DNA of 64,000 nt from Cavia porcellus (lineage: Eukaryota > Chordata > Mammalia > Rodentia > Caviidae): contig NW_026947484.1 in assembly GCF_034190915.1 (NCBI RefSeq), forward strand, positions 139,226,982-139,290,981, read 5' to 3'. Within the stretch, counting starts at the first letter, position 1, and each line of letters opens with the position of its first letter. This document shows, piece after piece, positions 23,545-35,159 of this stretch. A program made the translations under genes and the position numbers. Under the pieces are notes generated by a model. It ran no database searches and was not told the origin of the DNA. It was given only the letters and a program-made list of their open reading frames with translations.

Positions 23545-24010
23545 TAATCACTTTTAAAAATTTTAAATTTTATTTTAAGGAGATTAAGACAAAAGAGGAC
23601 AGAACAAAGCAGATCGGAACAGAACAATGTAAGCAACACACTTCAGCACTTCAGCACAAGACAACCCAATATTAACAGTAGCTACCATAATGTCTCTTTC
23701 TTTGAAATAGTTGAGCATACCTTCACATATAATAATATCAAACATAACAAAATAGTATGAAACCAAGAGAATGAAAGTATTAAAGGGCATTCAGAACCAA
23801 ATAACAGAAAACGAACAGTGGCTACTATATTATCTCATTTTCCATAAAAATTTATTTATACTGTCACACATATTAGAATCCAATAAGACACAACATGATA
23901 GAACCAATGGAAACAGAAGAACAAAAACATGGTAGGACTTCAAAGCAAGATGACATTAAATCAGCAATGGTGGCCATAATGTCTTGTTTTCTTCAAAATA
24001 GCTGTTTGAG
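23545..24010 (-). repeat. L1 3'UTR-derived repeat, minus strand
   Basis: The reverse complement of 23580-23960 aligns by eye over several hundred bases with 53820-54290, the 3'UTR of the nearby complete-ended L1. Shared words include tctgttatttggttctgaat and ttgttctgttc. The degenerate T-rich edge at 23545-23578 is probably the old poly-A. Only the 3'UTR is present, so this is a very short 5'-truncated insertion. Confidence 0.7.
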
Positions 24011-24170
24011 ATTAATCACTTTAAATTGTATCTCTCCAACTAAATTATAATACATGAAGATTAGACACTGCATGTTACTACTTTCATTATAACTAATGTC
24101 TTGCTGAGTACACTGATCAACCATTTAAGAGAATGATAAAGGAAAAGATTGTTTAAAACGTAGCATTTTG

Positions 24171-24435
24171 TGCCTTGCATAGTGGTATACTCCTGTAATC
24201 CCAGCACTTGGGAAGCTGAAGAAGGGGTGTTGCCGGAAATTCAAGACCACACTGTGCTAGAGTTTGAGGTCAGCCTGGGCTACATATCAAGACTTTGTCT
24301 CAAAAAGCCAAATACGTACATACATACAAAAAAAAAAAATAAAATAAAACAGAACATTCTGGGGATAAGTGAATAGCAATGCTAATGTGCTTGCCTACCA
24401 TGTGTGAGGCCCTAGGGCACCAGGAAAAGAAAAAG
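24171..24435 (+). mobile_element. B1-ID composite SINE, plus strand
   Basis: A B1 body (ctcctgtaatcccagcactt, then ttgaggtcagcctgggctac and a gtctcaaaa end) spans about 24171-24310. It is followed by an A-rich linker and an ID-like right half (ctggggataagtg, gcttgcctaccatgtgtgag) to about 24432. The order again is B1 then ID. Confidence 0.8.
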
Positions 24436-24439
24436 TTGC

Positions 24440-24940
24440 AGCATGTTAAATAAAATTCGAAGTGTACCTAGTGAAACCTTGATATATCAGATATCTCCGT
24501 AGTTGGGTGATAGTAGATAAGGAATGGGGACTCCTTCAATTGGATTGTGTCTTTTTCTGCAGAAATCTTCTCCAGAACTAATGCATTTTCCTCCCACCTT
24601 CCCAGATTATACAACCACAGAGAAGAGGATGAGCTGAGCTAAGAATTACTCTTCCACATCGCTTTCTTTACAGCTTTTCTATGCTCCATTGTAAACTACC
24701 AGTGATTACCCCAGTAGGTTTGAGTAATTACTAATGAGTTCCCACAAAGTTTGTGTCCACTTATGTACTAATTTGACAATCATATTCACGACAAATTTTC
24801 GTATAAATGTACAATATTTGGTAAAAGAGACCTTTAATGTAAGCTTGCAGAGGGTTATACTTCTCCTTTTCATTGAAATTTTCAACATAGTAAGTAAACA
24901 TAGGCTCGGGAGATCAATTTTTAGTTTTTTTCAAACAGAA
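24440..24940. other. Intergenic DNA, nothing recognised
   Basis: AT-rich unique-looking sequence. No gene or repeat could be supported. Confidence 0.45.
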
Positions 24941-24950
24941 AATCTGCTTT

Positions 24951-25035
24951 TTTTTTTTTTTTTGGTATCAAAAATCGAACTCACAACCTCAGGCTTGCCA
25001 GGCAGGCACCAAGTCACTGAGCTGTATCCCTGGCC
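24951..25035 (-). mobile_element. ID SINE, minus strand
   Basis: Poly-T is followed by ggtatcaaaaatcgaactca, then caggcttgccaggcaggcac and gctgtatccctggcc: the reverse complement of an ID element. An 8-bp duplication, tctgcttt, occurs at 24943-24950 and 25042-25049. Confidence 0.88.
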
Positions 25036-25039
25036 ATGA

Positions 25040-26695
25040 CTTCTGCTTTCTTGAAATTCCATCTCATTAGCACCTTGCACACAGATGTGAAGCCCAATAC
25101 ACAAACATTTAAAACGTTGACCTTTTAAACAATAATAGTTCGTTATTTGATTCCTTAACACATGTCTGATTTAGCATGTAAGCGAATCTTAAATACCTGA
25201 ACAGAATGCTGGCTAAATTAGAAGCCAGATGGTCCTTAATTTGATTCTAAAGCCAACAAATCAGAAGTATTTTGTATTTCTGATGCATAAAATAATTGCA
25301 TACTTAAATGCAAAATAATTATAATCCAGGAGAGGAAAAATTTGAAGTTATAAGGATGAAAACACAATTGCTAAAGCCATGTTCTTGAATAAGTGTAAAA
25401 TGGTGGAACTAGAGGACATGAGAATAGATTGGGTTTGGGTAAGAGAGTAGAAGTAGAAACTGCTGCTGATCATTTGTCTGTTATCTCATAATGGAGAACA
25501 GTAACTTTCCTTTGGTCAATTAGGAAATTTTAAAGAATAAAAGGCTGGCAAGCTGAGTGGACACTAGCAGGATTAATGTATGTATTTTTAAATACTAGAA
25601 ATTATTTATTTAAATAAGGTCACAAAAATGTTATGATGAGATTCTATATTTTATTCAAATGTTTGCAAAAGCCATTTTGGACCACTGTCTTTGTAAATGA
25701 CTTTATAAAGAGTTTATCAGCCACATTAGAGACTCTAAATTATCACTTGCCCCAATACTCTTTTTTTTTTCTTTTTTCTTTGCTAATATGGGTACACTTT
25801 TAGAAATGAACACTGAGGAGTAACAGCTGTATAATAACATCCTTGCTTATAGAAAAGCTGTAGTTTCAGAAGAGTCCCTGTGACCAAATGTGCGGCATTC
25901 AATGTAGAGGATTGAACCAAATATGGGCCAGTCTCAATCGTATCTAGGGCTTCAGACCTTGAGAACAGAGCTGCTTCAGGATTCATAGAGGGTCTACACC
26001 TGCTCAGAGAACCCCAAATATTCTGGATCTCCTTATTTGAGAGACCACTTATTTCAGATAGCATCCCTATATCAGGAAGTTTCCAGAAGTGTTTAATTAA
26101 ATTAGCCATATATTTTTCTCTTCTCAACTCCTCCCCCTCCTAAGTAAAAACAACAAAAACAAATGAATTAGGCATGGACTCATACATGTAAGAACAAACA
26201 GAAGGATGAGAAAATTTACTGGTGATTTAAATGATGATGGAGCATCTAGGAGTTTAAGAAATAACTGCACAATACCCAACTGTAGGTTTCTGAATGTTCT
26301 CAACATAATCTTCCATAGTGCAGAACAAAGACAAACTTCATGCCTGTGACACAACCCAACTCTGCTGCCTAGTTGGTGCTATAAAATGAGGGTGACCTCT
26401 CACTATAGACTACTATAGTGGAGGTGGAGGGAGGTGGAGTGGAGGGAGGTGGAGATGGGAGAAGTGTTCCCTTTGCCATTAATGTTTCTTCATTATCCTG
26501 CTCTTCTTCCTAACAACCCTTGTTTTTGGAAACATGTTATTAGCTTACAGAATTTTCTTGACTTCTTAAAGTTTTTATTGCTGGCTCTCTTAGTCTTCAC
26601 AGCTATGGCTGGTCTAGTTGTTTGTGGTTTCACGTTAAAGTAAATGATCTTTACAGTTCCCTACTTCCTTGATCTTCCTTCTCCTAGAGATTATG
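25040..26695. other. Intergenic AT-rich DNA, candidate noncoding element at 25170-25770
   Basis: The 25170-25770 part is repeat-free, AT-rich and full of homeodomain/octamer-like words (ttaattt, aataattgcat, tgcaaaataatta). This is typical of conserved noncoding DNA near developmental genes, but conservation is untested. A GGAGGT-rich G-run cluster lies at 26418-26458. No exon or RNA gene is seen. Confidence 0.35.
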
Positions 26696-27082
26696 ATTTA
26701 CCACCTTACATCAATAATTATTTCTTGGGTCATACCCCAAACTTTTATTTGCAAGCCTCCCCCATTCAGTCTTCCACAGCTTAGCTGTGGTAAATTGTGC
26801 CACTATAAACATGGGTTTAGTAAACAACAGCATGTTACTTAATTCTTTTAAGACTTTATTCAGGAAAAGAATAGCTGGGTCAAGTGTTATTTCCACTTTT
26901 AGATTTTTGAGGACTCTTCCAGCTGATTTGCCTAGGAGTTGTACTAGTTTACATTCTCACCAATAATGTAGGAGGGTTCCTTTTTCCTGGCCTCCTCACC
27001 ACCCTTCATTCTTTTTGTATTCTTGATGATAGCCATGCTGATTGGTGAGCTAGCAGCTCAACTCAGTTTTCGTTCATTTGCT

Positions 27083-27215
27083 TTGTTTTGTTTTTGAGAC
27101 AAGGTTGCTCTATGTAGTTCAAGTTGACCTGGACTCACTATGTAGCCTAGGCTGGCCTCAAATTCTCAGTGATCTTCCTGCCTTGGCCTCTTGAGTGCTA
27201 AGAATACAGATGGTG
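27083..27215 (-). mobile_element. B1 SINE inserted in the old L1, minus strand
   Basis: The stretch gtttttgagacaaggttgct, then actcactatgtagcctaggc, tggcctcaaattctc and gagtgctaagaatacag is the reverse complement of a B1, with its T-rich start at about 27083. It splits the L1 ORF2 homology on both sides. Confidence 0.88.
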
Positions 27216-28213
27216 TTGATTTGCATTTTCCTAATGACTATAGATTTTGAAAATTCTTTTAATGTACTTACTGACCATTTGTACTTCTTTTGAGAATTGT
27301 CTGTTCAGTTTATTTGCCCATGTTGATTGATTTATTTGCTTCAGGGTATGATTTTTTAAAAATTCTTTATACATTCTAGATATTAATCAGCTATCAGAAA
27401 AGTACCAAAGACTTTTTTCCAATTCAGTATGTTGGAACTCCTCTTTGTTAATTGTTTCCTTTGCTGTGCAAAAGCTTTTAAATTTTATATACACCATTTG
27501 TTGGTTCTTGGTAAAATTTCCTGTGTTATTGGACTCCTATGCAGAAAATCTTTACCCTTTCCTATGTCTTCAAGTGTTTTCTCTGTTTCTTCCCTGCAAT
27601 TTCAAAGTTTCTGATGTAGATTTTTGATGCATTTTATTTCATTTTTAGTATAAGATGAGAAACAGAGATCTAGTTTCATTCAGATGAAGTATGCAGATAT
27701 GCAGTTTTTCTGACACAATTTGTGAAAGAGGTTGCCATTTCTCAAACATATATTTTTGGCCTGTTTGTCAAAAGTCAGATAGCTGGACGTTCCGGGTTTC
27801 TTTATGTGTCTTTCATCCCACTGGTCTATGTATTTATTTTTGTGCCAGTACTGTTGTTACTACTGTGTTACTGTATGACGTGAAACCCCGTGTTGTAAAG
27901 CCTTTGTCACTGCTTGTTTTGTTCAGTATTGCTTTGGTTATTCTGGATCTTTCCAGATTCCATATGAATTTTAGTATTTTTTTTCTAGATCTTTGAAGAA
28001 CATTAATGGTATTTTAATGAAAATTGCATTGAATATTTAGATTTTTTAAGTATATATGGCTATTTTGACAGTATTATTTCTGCTAATCCATAGACAGGGG
28101 AGATCTTTTCATTTTCTAAGATCATCTTCAATTTCTTCTGTAGTCTGTAACTTTAATTGTATTTAATTAAAATTCATCATTTTAGTTAGGTTTATTCCTA
28201 GATATTTATTTAT

Positions 28214-28312
28214 TTTTTTGTCTTTTTCCTTTTTATCAGTACCAGGGATCGAACTCACGACTGCTTGCTTGCAAGGCAGGTGCTTATGCCGCTGAGTTAA
28301 ATCCCCAGCCCC
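28214..28312 (-). mobile_element. ID SINE inserted in the old L1, minus strand
   Basis: The order tctttttcctttttatcag, taccagggatcgaactcacg, gcttgcaaggcaggtgctta and gctgagttaaatccccagcc is a complete ID in reverse. L1 homology continues on both sides, so it inserted later. Confidence 0.93.
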
Positions 28313-29994
28313 AATATTTAATATTTTTGGAAGTTATTGTAAAAGAATTTGCTTTCTTGGTTTCTCAGTGGGCTTATATTGGTGTATAAGAATACAACTG
28401 AATTTTTGTGTGTTGATTTTGCAGCCTACCATTTTACTCAAGTTTTTAACAGATCTAAAAGTTTTCTGGTGGTGCATTTTTAGGGAGTGAGGTCTTTTAC
28501 GCAAAACATCATATAATCTGCAAAGGAGAATGATTTGACTTTCATTTCTATTCTTGTCTCTTTCATTACCTTCTCTTCTGTGGTTGCTCTGGTTATAGTT
28601 TCAAGTACTATATTGAACAGGAATGGTGATGTTTGGTACCCTTATTACACTCATGATTTTAGATGAAATGCTTTTCTCCATTCAGTGTGATGTTGGCTGT
28701 GGGTTGTCAAGTATAGCTTTTATTAGTTTGTGGTAATATCCGTACTGAGCTTCATCAGGGCCAAAACTCTCTCTTGACTCTGTGTCACTGTCATTCTTTT
28801 TCATCTCTCATGTTTCTTTTATATCAATATTTCTTGAAAGGGTTGTCAAGAGCACTGTCCCCAATTTCCTCTCTCTATTAAAATTTTCAACTAGACTTTC
28901 ATCTCCTCCTACCCTTCATCCACTTGAAGTGCTTTGATCAAAGTTACCAATGTCTCATACATTGCTAAATCCAATGATCCTTTTTCACTTCTTTGACACA
29001 GACTAATCTTCGTCGGAAACAGCATTTCCTCTTGGCTTGTGGGGCAAATTCTTCCCTAATTTTCCTTCTGGCACATTGGACTTTCTTTCTCAGTATCTTG
29101 TTGCATAGTTTTCATTTCCCTCTATTTCTATAGAGAATTAGTCCTTGGTCCTTGTCTTTCTTGGTCCATACTCACTCATTTAGAGATTTCATTAACAATC
29201 CTGGCCTTAAATGCTATCTATATAGTGACTCCCACATTAATATCTTTAGCTTGGACTGCTCCCTGGCTTCTACCTTTAAATATTCAACTGTCCCTCAAAA
29301 TCCTCAAATATCACAAACCAAGCTCCTGACCTTTCCAAATCTGCTCCTCTTGCAATATTTCTCATCTTAACAAATAGAAACTCCCTTCTTCTAAATTCTC
29401 AGGTAGGAAATCTTTAAATTGTGCTTGAATTTTCTTTTTATTTTTTCTTTCCAGATATCCATCCCAACTTTTCCATTAGTCAATTCTGTCAGTTATAGCT
29501 TCACAAACATTTTGCAGAGCTGACCCTGGCCTACCATTTTGTCACTATTACCCTATTCCCAGCCTTCCCTCTTGCCATCAGTGATTAAAGTCATGTATCC
29601 TGTCTCCCCACTTTTATCTGACCTCTGTAGTCTATTTCTCAAGACAACAGTGCGCACAAACCCTTTATAATTCAAGCTCACAGTGAGTTCCCAATACCAA
29701 TGTCATAAGTAAGAGCTAACATCCTTACCTGCAAAGTCTTCACTCCAAGACTGTTCAGCCCTCATCTCAGACCGCTTCCCACATCATTACTCCCTTTGGG
29801 CTACACCAGTCTATTTCCTACCATTTAAACAAGTCGATCATGCTCCTGTTTCAAGACCTTTGCATTTAATGTTCCCTCAGACTGGACTGATTTTCCCCCC
29901 GATACTATATTGCTGTCTTCTTCACCTCATTCTTTCTGCTTAAATCTAACTTCAATGAAACCATCCTTGCATCTCTGTTAAAGTAAGCGCCCTG

Positions 29995-30480
29995 TGTTAG
30001 TTTCCTAGTAACAATGCCACACACTGGGCAGCGTAAGCATTTTTCTCACAATTGTAAAGGCTGAAAAAAATCTAAGATTGAGGTACTAATAAGCCTGTTT
30101 TTTTCCTGAGGCCTCTCTCTCTCTCTCTCTCTTTTTTTTTTCCTTTCTTTTTGGTACCAGGGATCAAACTCATGACCACATGCTTGCAAGGCAGGCACTC
30201 ATGCTGCTCAGCTAAATCTCCAGCCCTGAAGCCTCTCTCTTTGCAGATGACTGCCTTCTCTCTGTTGTTTCAGGGCCTTTCCTCTGTGCACACTGCTGGG
30301 TTTCTCTGTGAGTTCTAATCTCCTCTACTACAAAGATACCAAGTGGACTGCTTTCAGAGGCACCATAACGGCTTCATTTTACCTCCTTAAAGGACCTGTG
30401 TCCCCCAAAAGGTACAATTCTGGGAGTAGGATTTCCATATGCAAACTTTGTAATAACACAATTCAGTCTTTGACCTTTCA
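29995..30480 (-). mobile_element. MLT1-type MaLR solo LTR, minus strand, inside the L2
   Basis: The order tgttagtttcctagtaacaa, cacacactgggcagc, ctcacaattgtaaaggctg, gaggcctctctct, cctctgtgcacactgctg, ttctaatctcctctac and acacaattcagtctttgacc follows the reverse complement of MLT1-type LTRs. An ID (30132-30226) interrupts it. No internal retroviral coding sequence accompanies it. Confidence 0.7.
30132..30226 (-). mobile_element. ID SINE inside the MLT1-type LTR, minus strand
   Basis: A T-rich start with ggtaccagggatcaaactca, gcttgcaaggcaggcac and gctcagctaaatctccagcc gives a full reverse ID. The flanks tgaggcctctctct (30107-30120) and tgaagcctctctct (30227-30240) form a 14-bp target-site duplication with one mismatch. 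A short (TC)n run has grown at the left copy. Confidence 0.93.
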
Positions 30481-30699
30481 TTCCCATTTCTTTTTGATTT
30501 GTACATAACACTTATCGCCTGGTGACTTACCATTTACTTCCCTGTTATTTTTTGACTGTTTCTCCACAATATGAATTCAAAGAGAGTATTTTTGTCTGGT
30601 TTTTCACTGCTGTGGGTCCAGTGCCTAGTAAGTGTATCCTGCATATAGTAAGTACTGAATACATATTTATAAAAGTTTAATAGATCTGCATATTCATCT

Positions 30700-31005
30700 T
30701 TTCCCTGAACCCATTTGAGTTTGTAGACTTTAACCTGTCTCTTCTCATGCTGGTTTTCAGTCAAAAACTTATTTTTGCATCTACACATTGCTCAGTGCTG
30801 TGCGTGATACTAAAATAATTTACAAAACAAAAAGAAAAATAAAATTCAATCATTTTGCAATACTTTGTGCTCAATGGTATTTACAAGTAAATACACATAA
30901 AGGGAAAATATAGATAACATTTTATGGAACAAGCATCAACTCCACCAAAAAGACTAGCTTAGTAACAAAGTCCTCAGGGAAAGCTTATCTGTAACATCAG
31001 GATAG
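30700..31005. other. Intergenic AT-rich DNA, nothing recognised
   Basis: Follows the L2 3' end. No gene or repeat could be supported. Confidence 0.4.
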
Positions 31006-31007
31006 TA

Positions 31008-31195
31008 AGATGGGCATTATGATGCATGCTCCTCTAGAAAGCTAAAGCAATAATATTGAAAGTTAGAGCCCCTCCTAGCAATTCAAGTGACTTAGCATTC
31101 TATCTCAAAAATTTTATAATGGATGATGGCAGACTGGGGATGTAGCTCAATATGAAGGCCCTGGATTCATTCCCCAGAACTGTAAAAAAAAAAAA
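31008..31195 (+). mobile_element. B1-ID composite SINE, plus strand, degraded
   Basis: A degraded B1 half (gatgggcattatgatgcatg ... tctatctcaaaa) is followed by an ID-like half (actggggatgtagctcaata ... attcattccccagaactg) and a poly-A tail. The B1-then-ID order matches the other composites. Confidence 0.65.
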
Positions 31196-31199
31196 AAAG

Positions 31200-32060
31200 A
31201 AAAGAAAAAAGCACAATAATTCTGATGTGTTATACAAGTTTGTGACGATAAGATGTGGTTATAGTTTACTATACAGTTCTTCATATTAGGAAAATATTTG
31301 AAAGCTATGAGAAGAATGACCTTTGGGAATCATATAAATCCTGTTATAGAAAGTTCCTAAGGATCAAGAAGGAGTTAACCTATTTGGTAGTGCCCAGGGG
31401 TTGGTTGGGCCTGGTCAGCCAATGGAAGCAGATCAGAGATGTAATTCTTGTAACATGAGTCATTGCTGGGGTGCAACAGGGGGGCATTCTAAAGCCTTAC
31501 AGAGGAGCCCCTCTCTAGCCTACTCACACAGTTCAATTTACTCTCCATAAAAATGCAATAAAAATCTCACTTGCCTCCAGACTGTTGAACACTTTTGATT
31601 CTAAACTATTTGGAATAGAGTTCCTGATAGTACTTTTGGAAAGAATCGAATGAAATAGCCTTAAGAAAAAATAAAAAAGAGGGAAAGAAAACAAAGTAGT
31701 TGTATTTTATCAAGCCAGATAGTTAAAACATTGCAAGATATTAAGAACAAATGAACCAATGGTAAAATAATTTTTAGCAGCAAGTGGAAAACATGTAGAA
31801 TTACTTTTCTGTTCCTAACAGTGAGTAAGGAAATTAAAGTCCTTCTTCTTAAGTGTCACATAATTTTGGAGGGAGTGAGCGAGTGATAACTGCTTGTTGA
31901 TTATCACAAAAGTCTAGATTCACTGAAGTCCCAGGCTTGGCCAGTTTTTGGATGCTCTAAACATTTCTTTTGATAGCATTGTCCAAAGTGTTTATCCCCA
32001 ATGCCAAAGACATTAGATCAGTTGGCTGTGAATAGTAATAGTAGTATTTTATTAAGTTGG
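31200..32060. other. Intergenic DNA with a possible old LTR
   Basis: The interval 31254-31600 has LTR-like traits: a TG start, a pyrimidine-rich stretch, then a poly-A signal (caataaaaatctcacttgcc) near its end. I cannot assign a family, and I see no paired LTR or duplication. The rest is unremarkable AT-rich DNA. Confidence 0.3.
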
Positions 32061-32065
32061 GGGTT

Positions 32066-32430
32066 TGTGTTAGCTTCCTGCTACTGTAACAACAAACCTC
32101 ATATAACTGATTTATAAAGAGAAAAGGTTATTTTGAATTATAGTTTTGGAGGTTTCAACCCACAGGCTGTTGACCTTGCTGTTTGGAGGCTGTGGCGAGC
32201 AATGTGCACATCATGACAGAAGCTCTATGTCAAAAGTGCTTACTTCATAACTAGGACATGAAAAGGAATGATAGGAAGGATATGGGGTCCCAAGGTCCTC
32301 TTAAGGGCACACCATCAATGTCCAAGAGGACATCCTAGTCTCCCTCTATAATAGTGCTCTAGACTGAAGACCAAACCTTTAACTCATGGGCCTTTAGGAG
32401 CCGCTGATCCAAACCATAGCAGGATGGTCT
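32066..32430 (-). mobile_element. MaLR-type LTR remnant, minus strand
   Basis: The order gtgttagcttcctgctactg, taacaacaaacctcatataa, tttataaagagaaaaggtta and gttttggaggtttcaaccc matches the reverse complement of MaLR (MST/MLT-like) LTR 3' ends. It runs to about 32430 (aaaccatagcag). Confidence 0.6.
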
Positions 32431-32434
32431 ATGG

Positions 32435-33185
32435 ATTTCAATGATCTGAGTTGTCTCTTGTTAATAAATACAACGGCACAATGTCTTTAATGTCAAATAG
32501 TAATACTTTTATAAATTGCATCCATTGTCATTTACTTACTTTGCTATTGTTGTCCATTGAACCTCAAGAGGGTACAGATTTTATATGAATACATAAGTAC
32601 AAGAGTCTTAATTCTCACCAATCTACCTTCCAGGCTATCATTAATACCACAATAGCCTATCCTGGTCTTTCCTAGAGTTCTAAATACTGAAAATTATGAT
32701 AATAAACAGTGGTGACAGCACAGACATGGTAGCTTCCTTCTATGATATTAATGTCAAACACTTTCAGAAATAATTGGAACATTCCTAACTAGTGCTTATT
32801 GTAATTTTATGACTTTCTTGCTCATAAATTTAATCCATGCTGAACTGTTTTTATTTCTAGGTTATATAACCCTTTACAGGGTAATAAGTAGCGTAATTTT
32901 ACTACTCACTGTGTAAAATAACTCGCTTTCTTATTTGTCTCTCTTGGCTTCAGGAAATTCTCATTAATTCTAATATTGGTGATCAAAAATCTCTGTTCAC
33001 TATATCTACAAATGCAACTTCAATTATTTCCCCTTGTATGATTTACATACACAGAAATGACATAACATTTTGAACTTTCTATAAATACTCACATATATAA
33101 ACAAAAACATCTAAGCTAAATTATCTTGGGTTAATTTGGTTAAAAAATGGGAGAAGACAGGAACTATCAGAATGTCGAGATAATT
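32435..33185. other. Intergenic AT-rich DNA, nothing recognised
   Basis: No gene, RNA gene or confident repeat. Confidence 0.4.
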
Positions 33186-33189
33186 TGTT

Positions 33190-33365
33190 TTCTAATACTA
33201 GATATTGAACCCAAGATCTTTATACTATACTATATCCCTAATTTTTTTTTTTAACAGATTTCCACTGAGTTGCTAAATCATCTAGCCGGGGCTAGAACTT
33301 GCCATTCTTGCGCCCCAGTCTCTTAAAATGCTGGGATTATAGACATATGCCACCATGGTTGGTGA
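33190..33365 (-). mobile_element. B1-ID composite SINE, minus strand
   Basis: In reverse, an ID half (ctaatactagatattgaacc, then ctatactatatcccta) is followed by a T-rich linker and a B1 half (actgagttgctaaatcat ... atgctgggattatagacata, tgccaccatgg). The gene order read on the minus strand is B1 then ID. Confidence 0.7.
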
Positions 33366-33469
33366 TAATTGTGTTTTTATTATTATTCATTAGTTCTCTT
33401 TTTTCTCCAATGTAAACTCCTTAAGGACAGATTGGCTTTTATTAATTTTTTGAAAGCCTTTCTTTGCTA

Positions 33470-33645
33470 GCACAGTAGTTTTCTAACATCTAGATCACTT
33501 GAAGATTACGGTTGATTTATAATCCTTAATCTCAAGCTTTTAGTAAGTGTACAGTGGAGTCTATGGATTTGCATATCTCACATATCGCCAGGGGATCCCG
33601 ATGATGCTCGTCTGGGGACTCAGAGTCAGAGGACCATTGCCTCAG
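33470..33645 (+). repeat. MER5-like hAT-Charlie DNA transposon remnant
   Basis: The order agtagttttctaacatctag, atcacttgaagatta, gatttgcatatctcac, atcgccaggggatcccgatg, atgctcgtctggggactc and agaggaccattgcc follows the MER5A consensus. It is nonautonomous and ancient. Confidence 0.6.
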
Positions 33646-33649
33646 TACA

Positions 33650-34690
33650 CACAAGACTTTCACAAAATACTGTTTTTCCCATTGAGTTGAAGTAACTGAT
33701 TAGAGGGTGTACATTAGACAAATGGGCTAGTAAGATTAGTATATTAACCTAAGGTACTATAACACAGAGAGCTCAAGAGAAAGTAGCTTAAAACATGATA
33801 AAAGTTATTTATCCTGTAAATATTCAGAGGTAGGTAAATAATTCATGGGAACCCAGGTTGGAGGTCTCATTCTTCCCATCTTTGCCTTGTAATTTCCAAC
33901 AATAAATGCTGTTACATGATTTGAGTTTCTTTAAGAAATACGACTTGGAAATTGCACACATTACATTTGTTCTTATCCCATTCACTAGAGTGAATTTATA
34001 GGATGATGTCTTGGTACAGGCTGGGAAATGTAAACCCTGCTTGGGCCCATGTGCCTTGCTAACATTCAGAGAGGATTCCCCCGTTTAAAAAAAAAATGAG
34101 AGACTGGATACTGGTTCTTGTCACAAGAATTTTAATAATACTGAATAAAGTGATGAAAATCTGATCCATTAATATAAACAGGGTACTCTGTATACTGGTA
34201 CACACTGAGTTTTACTGGGAGGCAGGACATGGGTAAAATGAGAAGGCAATTATTCTTAATATCAAGGCTGTTAACTCGGTACTAATATGATTGAAAAGGT
34301 AAAAATATGATTAAAAAGGTAAAAACCTTTCTGTTTGCCTCAACAGAACCATATGCCAGTACATCAAAGGAGCATCAAAATGTGCTTTTGTCAATACGCA
34401 ATTATGGAGGACCATGTATAGTTGATAAATTTCAGTTGTAAGAGACATGAGAAATGGCATGGTTGTCATGATTAGTGGTTAAGGGAGAGAGTAAGTGTAA
34501 GGGACATGGTAGCAGTTATTGTAGAGCAGTGGGAAAGCATGGTTAGAAGGAAGCTCAGCCCCAGTGTAGTCAGACAGGGGTAGCTTACCATGGCTGCAGT
34601 GGTGTTAGACATGAAAGGACACTGTGGAAGAGGGTAGTAAGAACTGCAAAGATGTTATGAGGAAATCTTGATAGGAGCACTTTACATGGT
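33650..34690. other. Intergenic DNA, weak repeat resemblance only
   Basis: The part at 33740-33900 resembles old mammalian MER-type sequence (a gctataaca-like start, ttatcctgtaaatattcaga, ggtaggtaaataattcat) but I cannot name the family. No gene is seen. Confidence 0.35.
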
Positions 34691-34693
34691 GAC

Positions 34694-35155
34694 TATTATG
34701 GTTTATATCCAGATGTTTCCCTAAAGCTTCATGCACTCAGTTGGGGCTTGTGGATGGCTATTGGATTATGGGGACACTGGAGCTGACTGTGTTGGAAGGT
34801 GGGGTCAAAGGGGTTAGAGATACAGTGGCACAGCACCTGCATGGCAAGCAAGCATGAGGGTGTGAGTTTGATTCTGATAACTCCTCCTGCTAAAGAAAGA
34901 AGGTGAGAGCTGACAGGCAGAGGCAGGTCACTAGAGGCATGACCTGGAAGGACATATCTCCCCCATGGATGGGCCCCCCCTTCTGCATCCGAAATGCCAT
35001 GACATGAACAATTATTCTTCTGCCATACCCCTCTGTCATGCTGTCCTGCCTTGGAAGCAGGCAACTATGAACTGAAATTTCTATAAACTGTGAAATAAAC
35101 CTCCTCCCCTAAATTCAGGTGTTAGGTAGGTATTTTATCTCAGCAAAGATAAAGT
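34694..35155 (+). mobile_element. MaLR-type solo LTR, plus strand, with an inserted ID
   Basis: It opens with tattatggtttatatccaga and tgtttccctaaagcttcatg and closes with gaactgaaatttctataaac, tgtgaaataaacctc (poly-A signal) and a tattttatctcagc segment. This follows MaLR LTR order. An ID at 34811-34903 splits it. Confidence 0.65.
34811..34903 (+). mobile_element. Diverged ID SINE inside the LTR, plus strand
   Basis: It reads gggttagagatacagtggca, cagcacctgcatggcaagca, then gtgagtttgattctgataac. It is more diverged than the other IDs and no target-site duplication is obvious. Confidence 0.75.
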
Positions 35156-35159
35156 GACA

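Larger units (their letters stand above)
26700..28735 (-). mobile_element. Old 5'-truncated L1 (ORF2 3' part), minus strand
   Basis: Read on the minus strand, the sequence follows the last third of L1 ORF2 without an intact frame. It includes the reverse complement of the region encoding the gly-thr-leu...gly-gly stretch near the C-terminus (26930-27000), and a run of reverse-transcriptase and C-terminal words up to about 28735. It is interrupted by a B1 (27083-27215) and an ID (28214-28312). Divergence marks it as older than the L1s at 49920 and 58387. Confidence 0.8.
28855..30690 (+). mobile_element. L2 LINE remnant, plus strand, interrupted by an MLT1-type LTR
   Basis: From about 28855 to 29990 the sequence follows the L2 ORF2 reverse-transcriptase region and beyond. 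A recognisable point is cttaaatgctatctatatag with tgactcccac near 29205, corresponding to the Tyr-Ala-Asp-Asp box region. L2 homology resumes at about 30490 (gtacataacacttatcgcc) and ends with the L2 3' end near 30690. The LTR at 29995-30480 lies in the gap, so it inserted into the L2. Confidence 0.7.

Noticed and set aside
31254..31600. Named endogenous retrovirus LTR
   Set aside because: Only the late AATAAA and a TG start suggest an LTR. Without a pair, a duplication or a family match it is left as a weak note in a gap entry.
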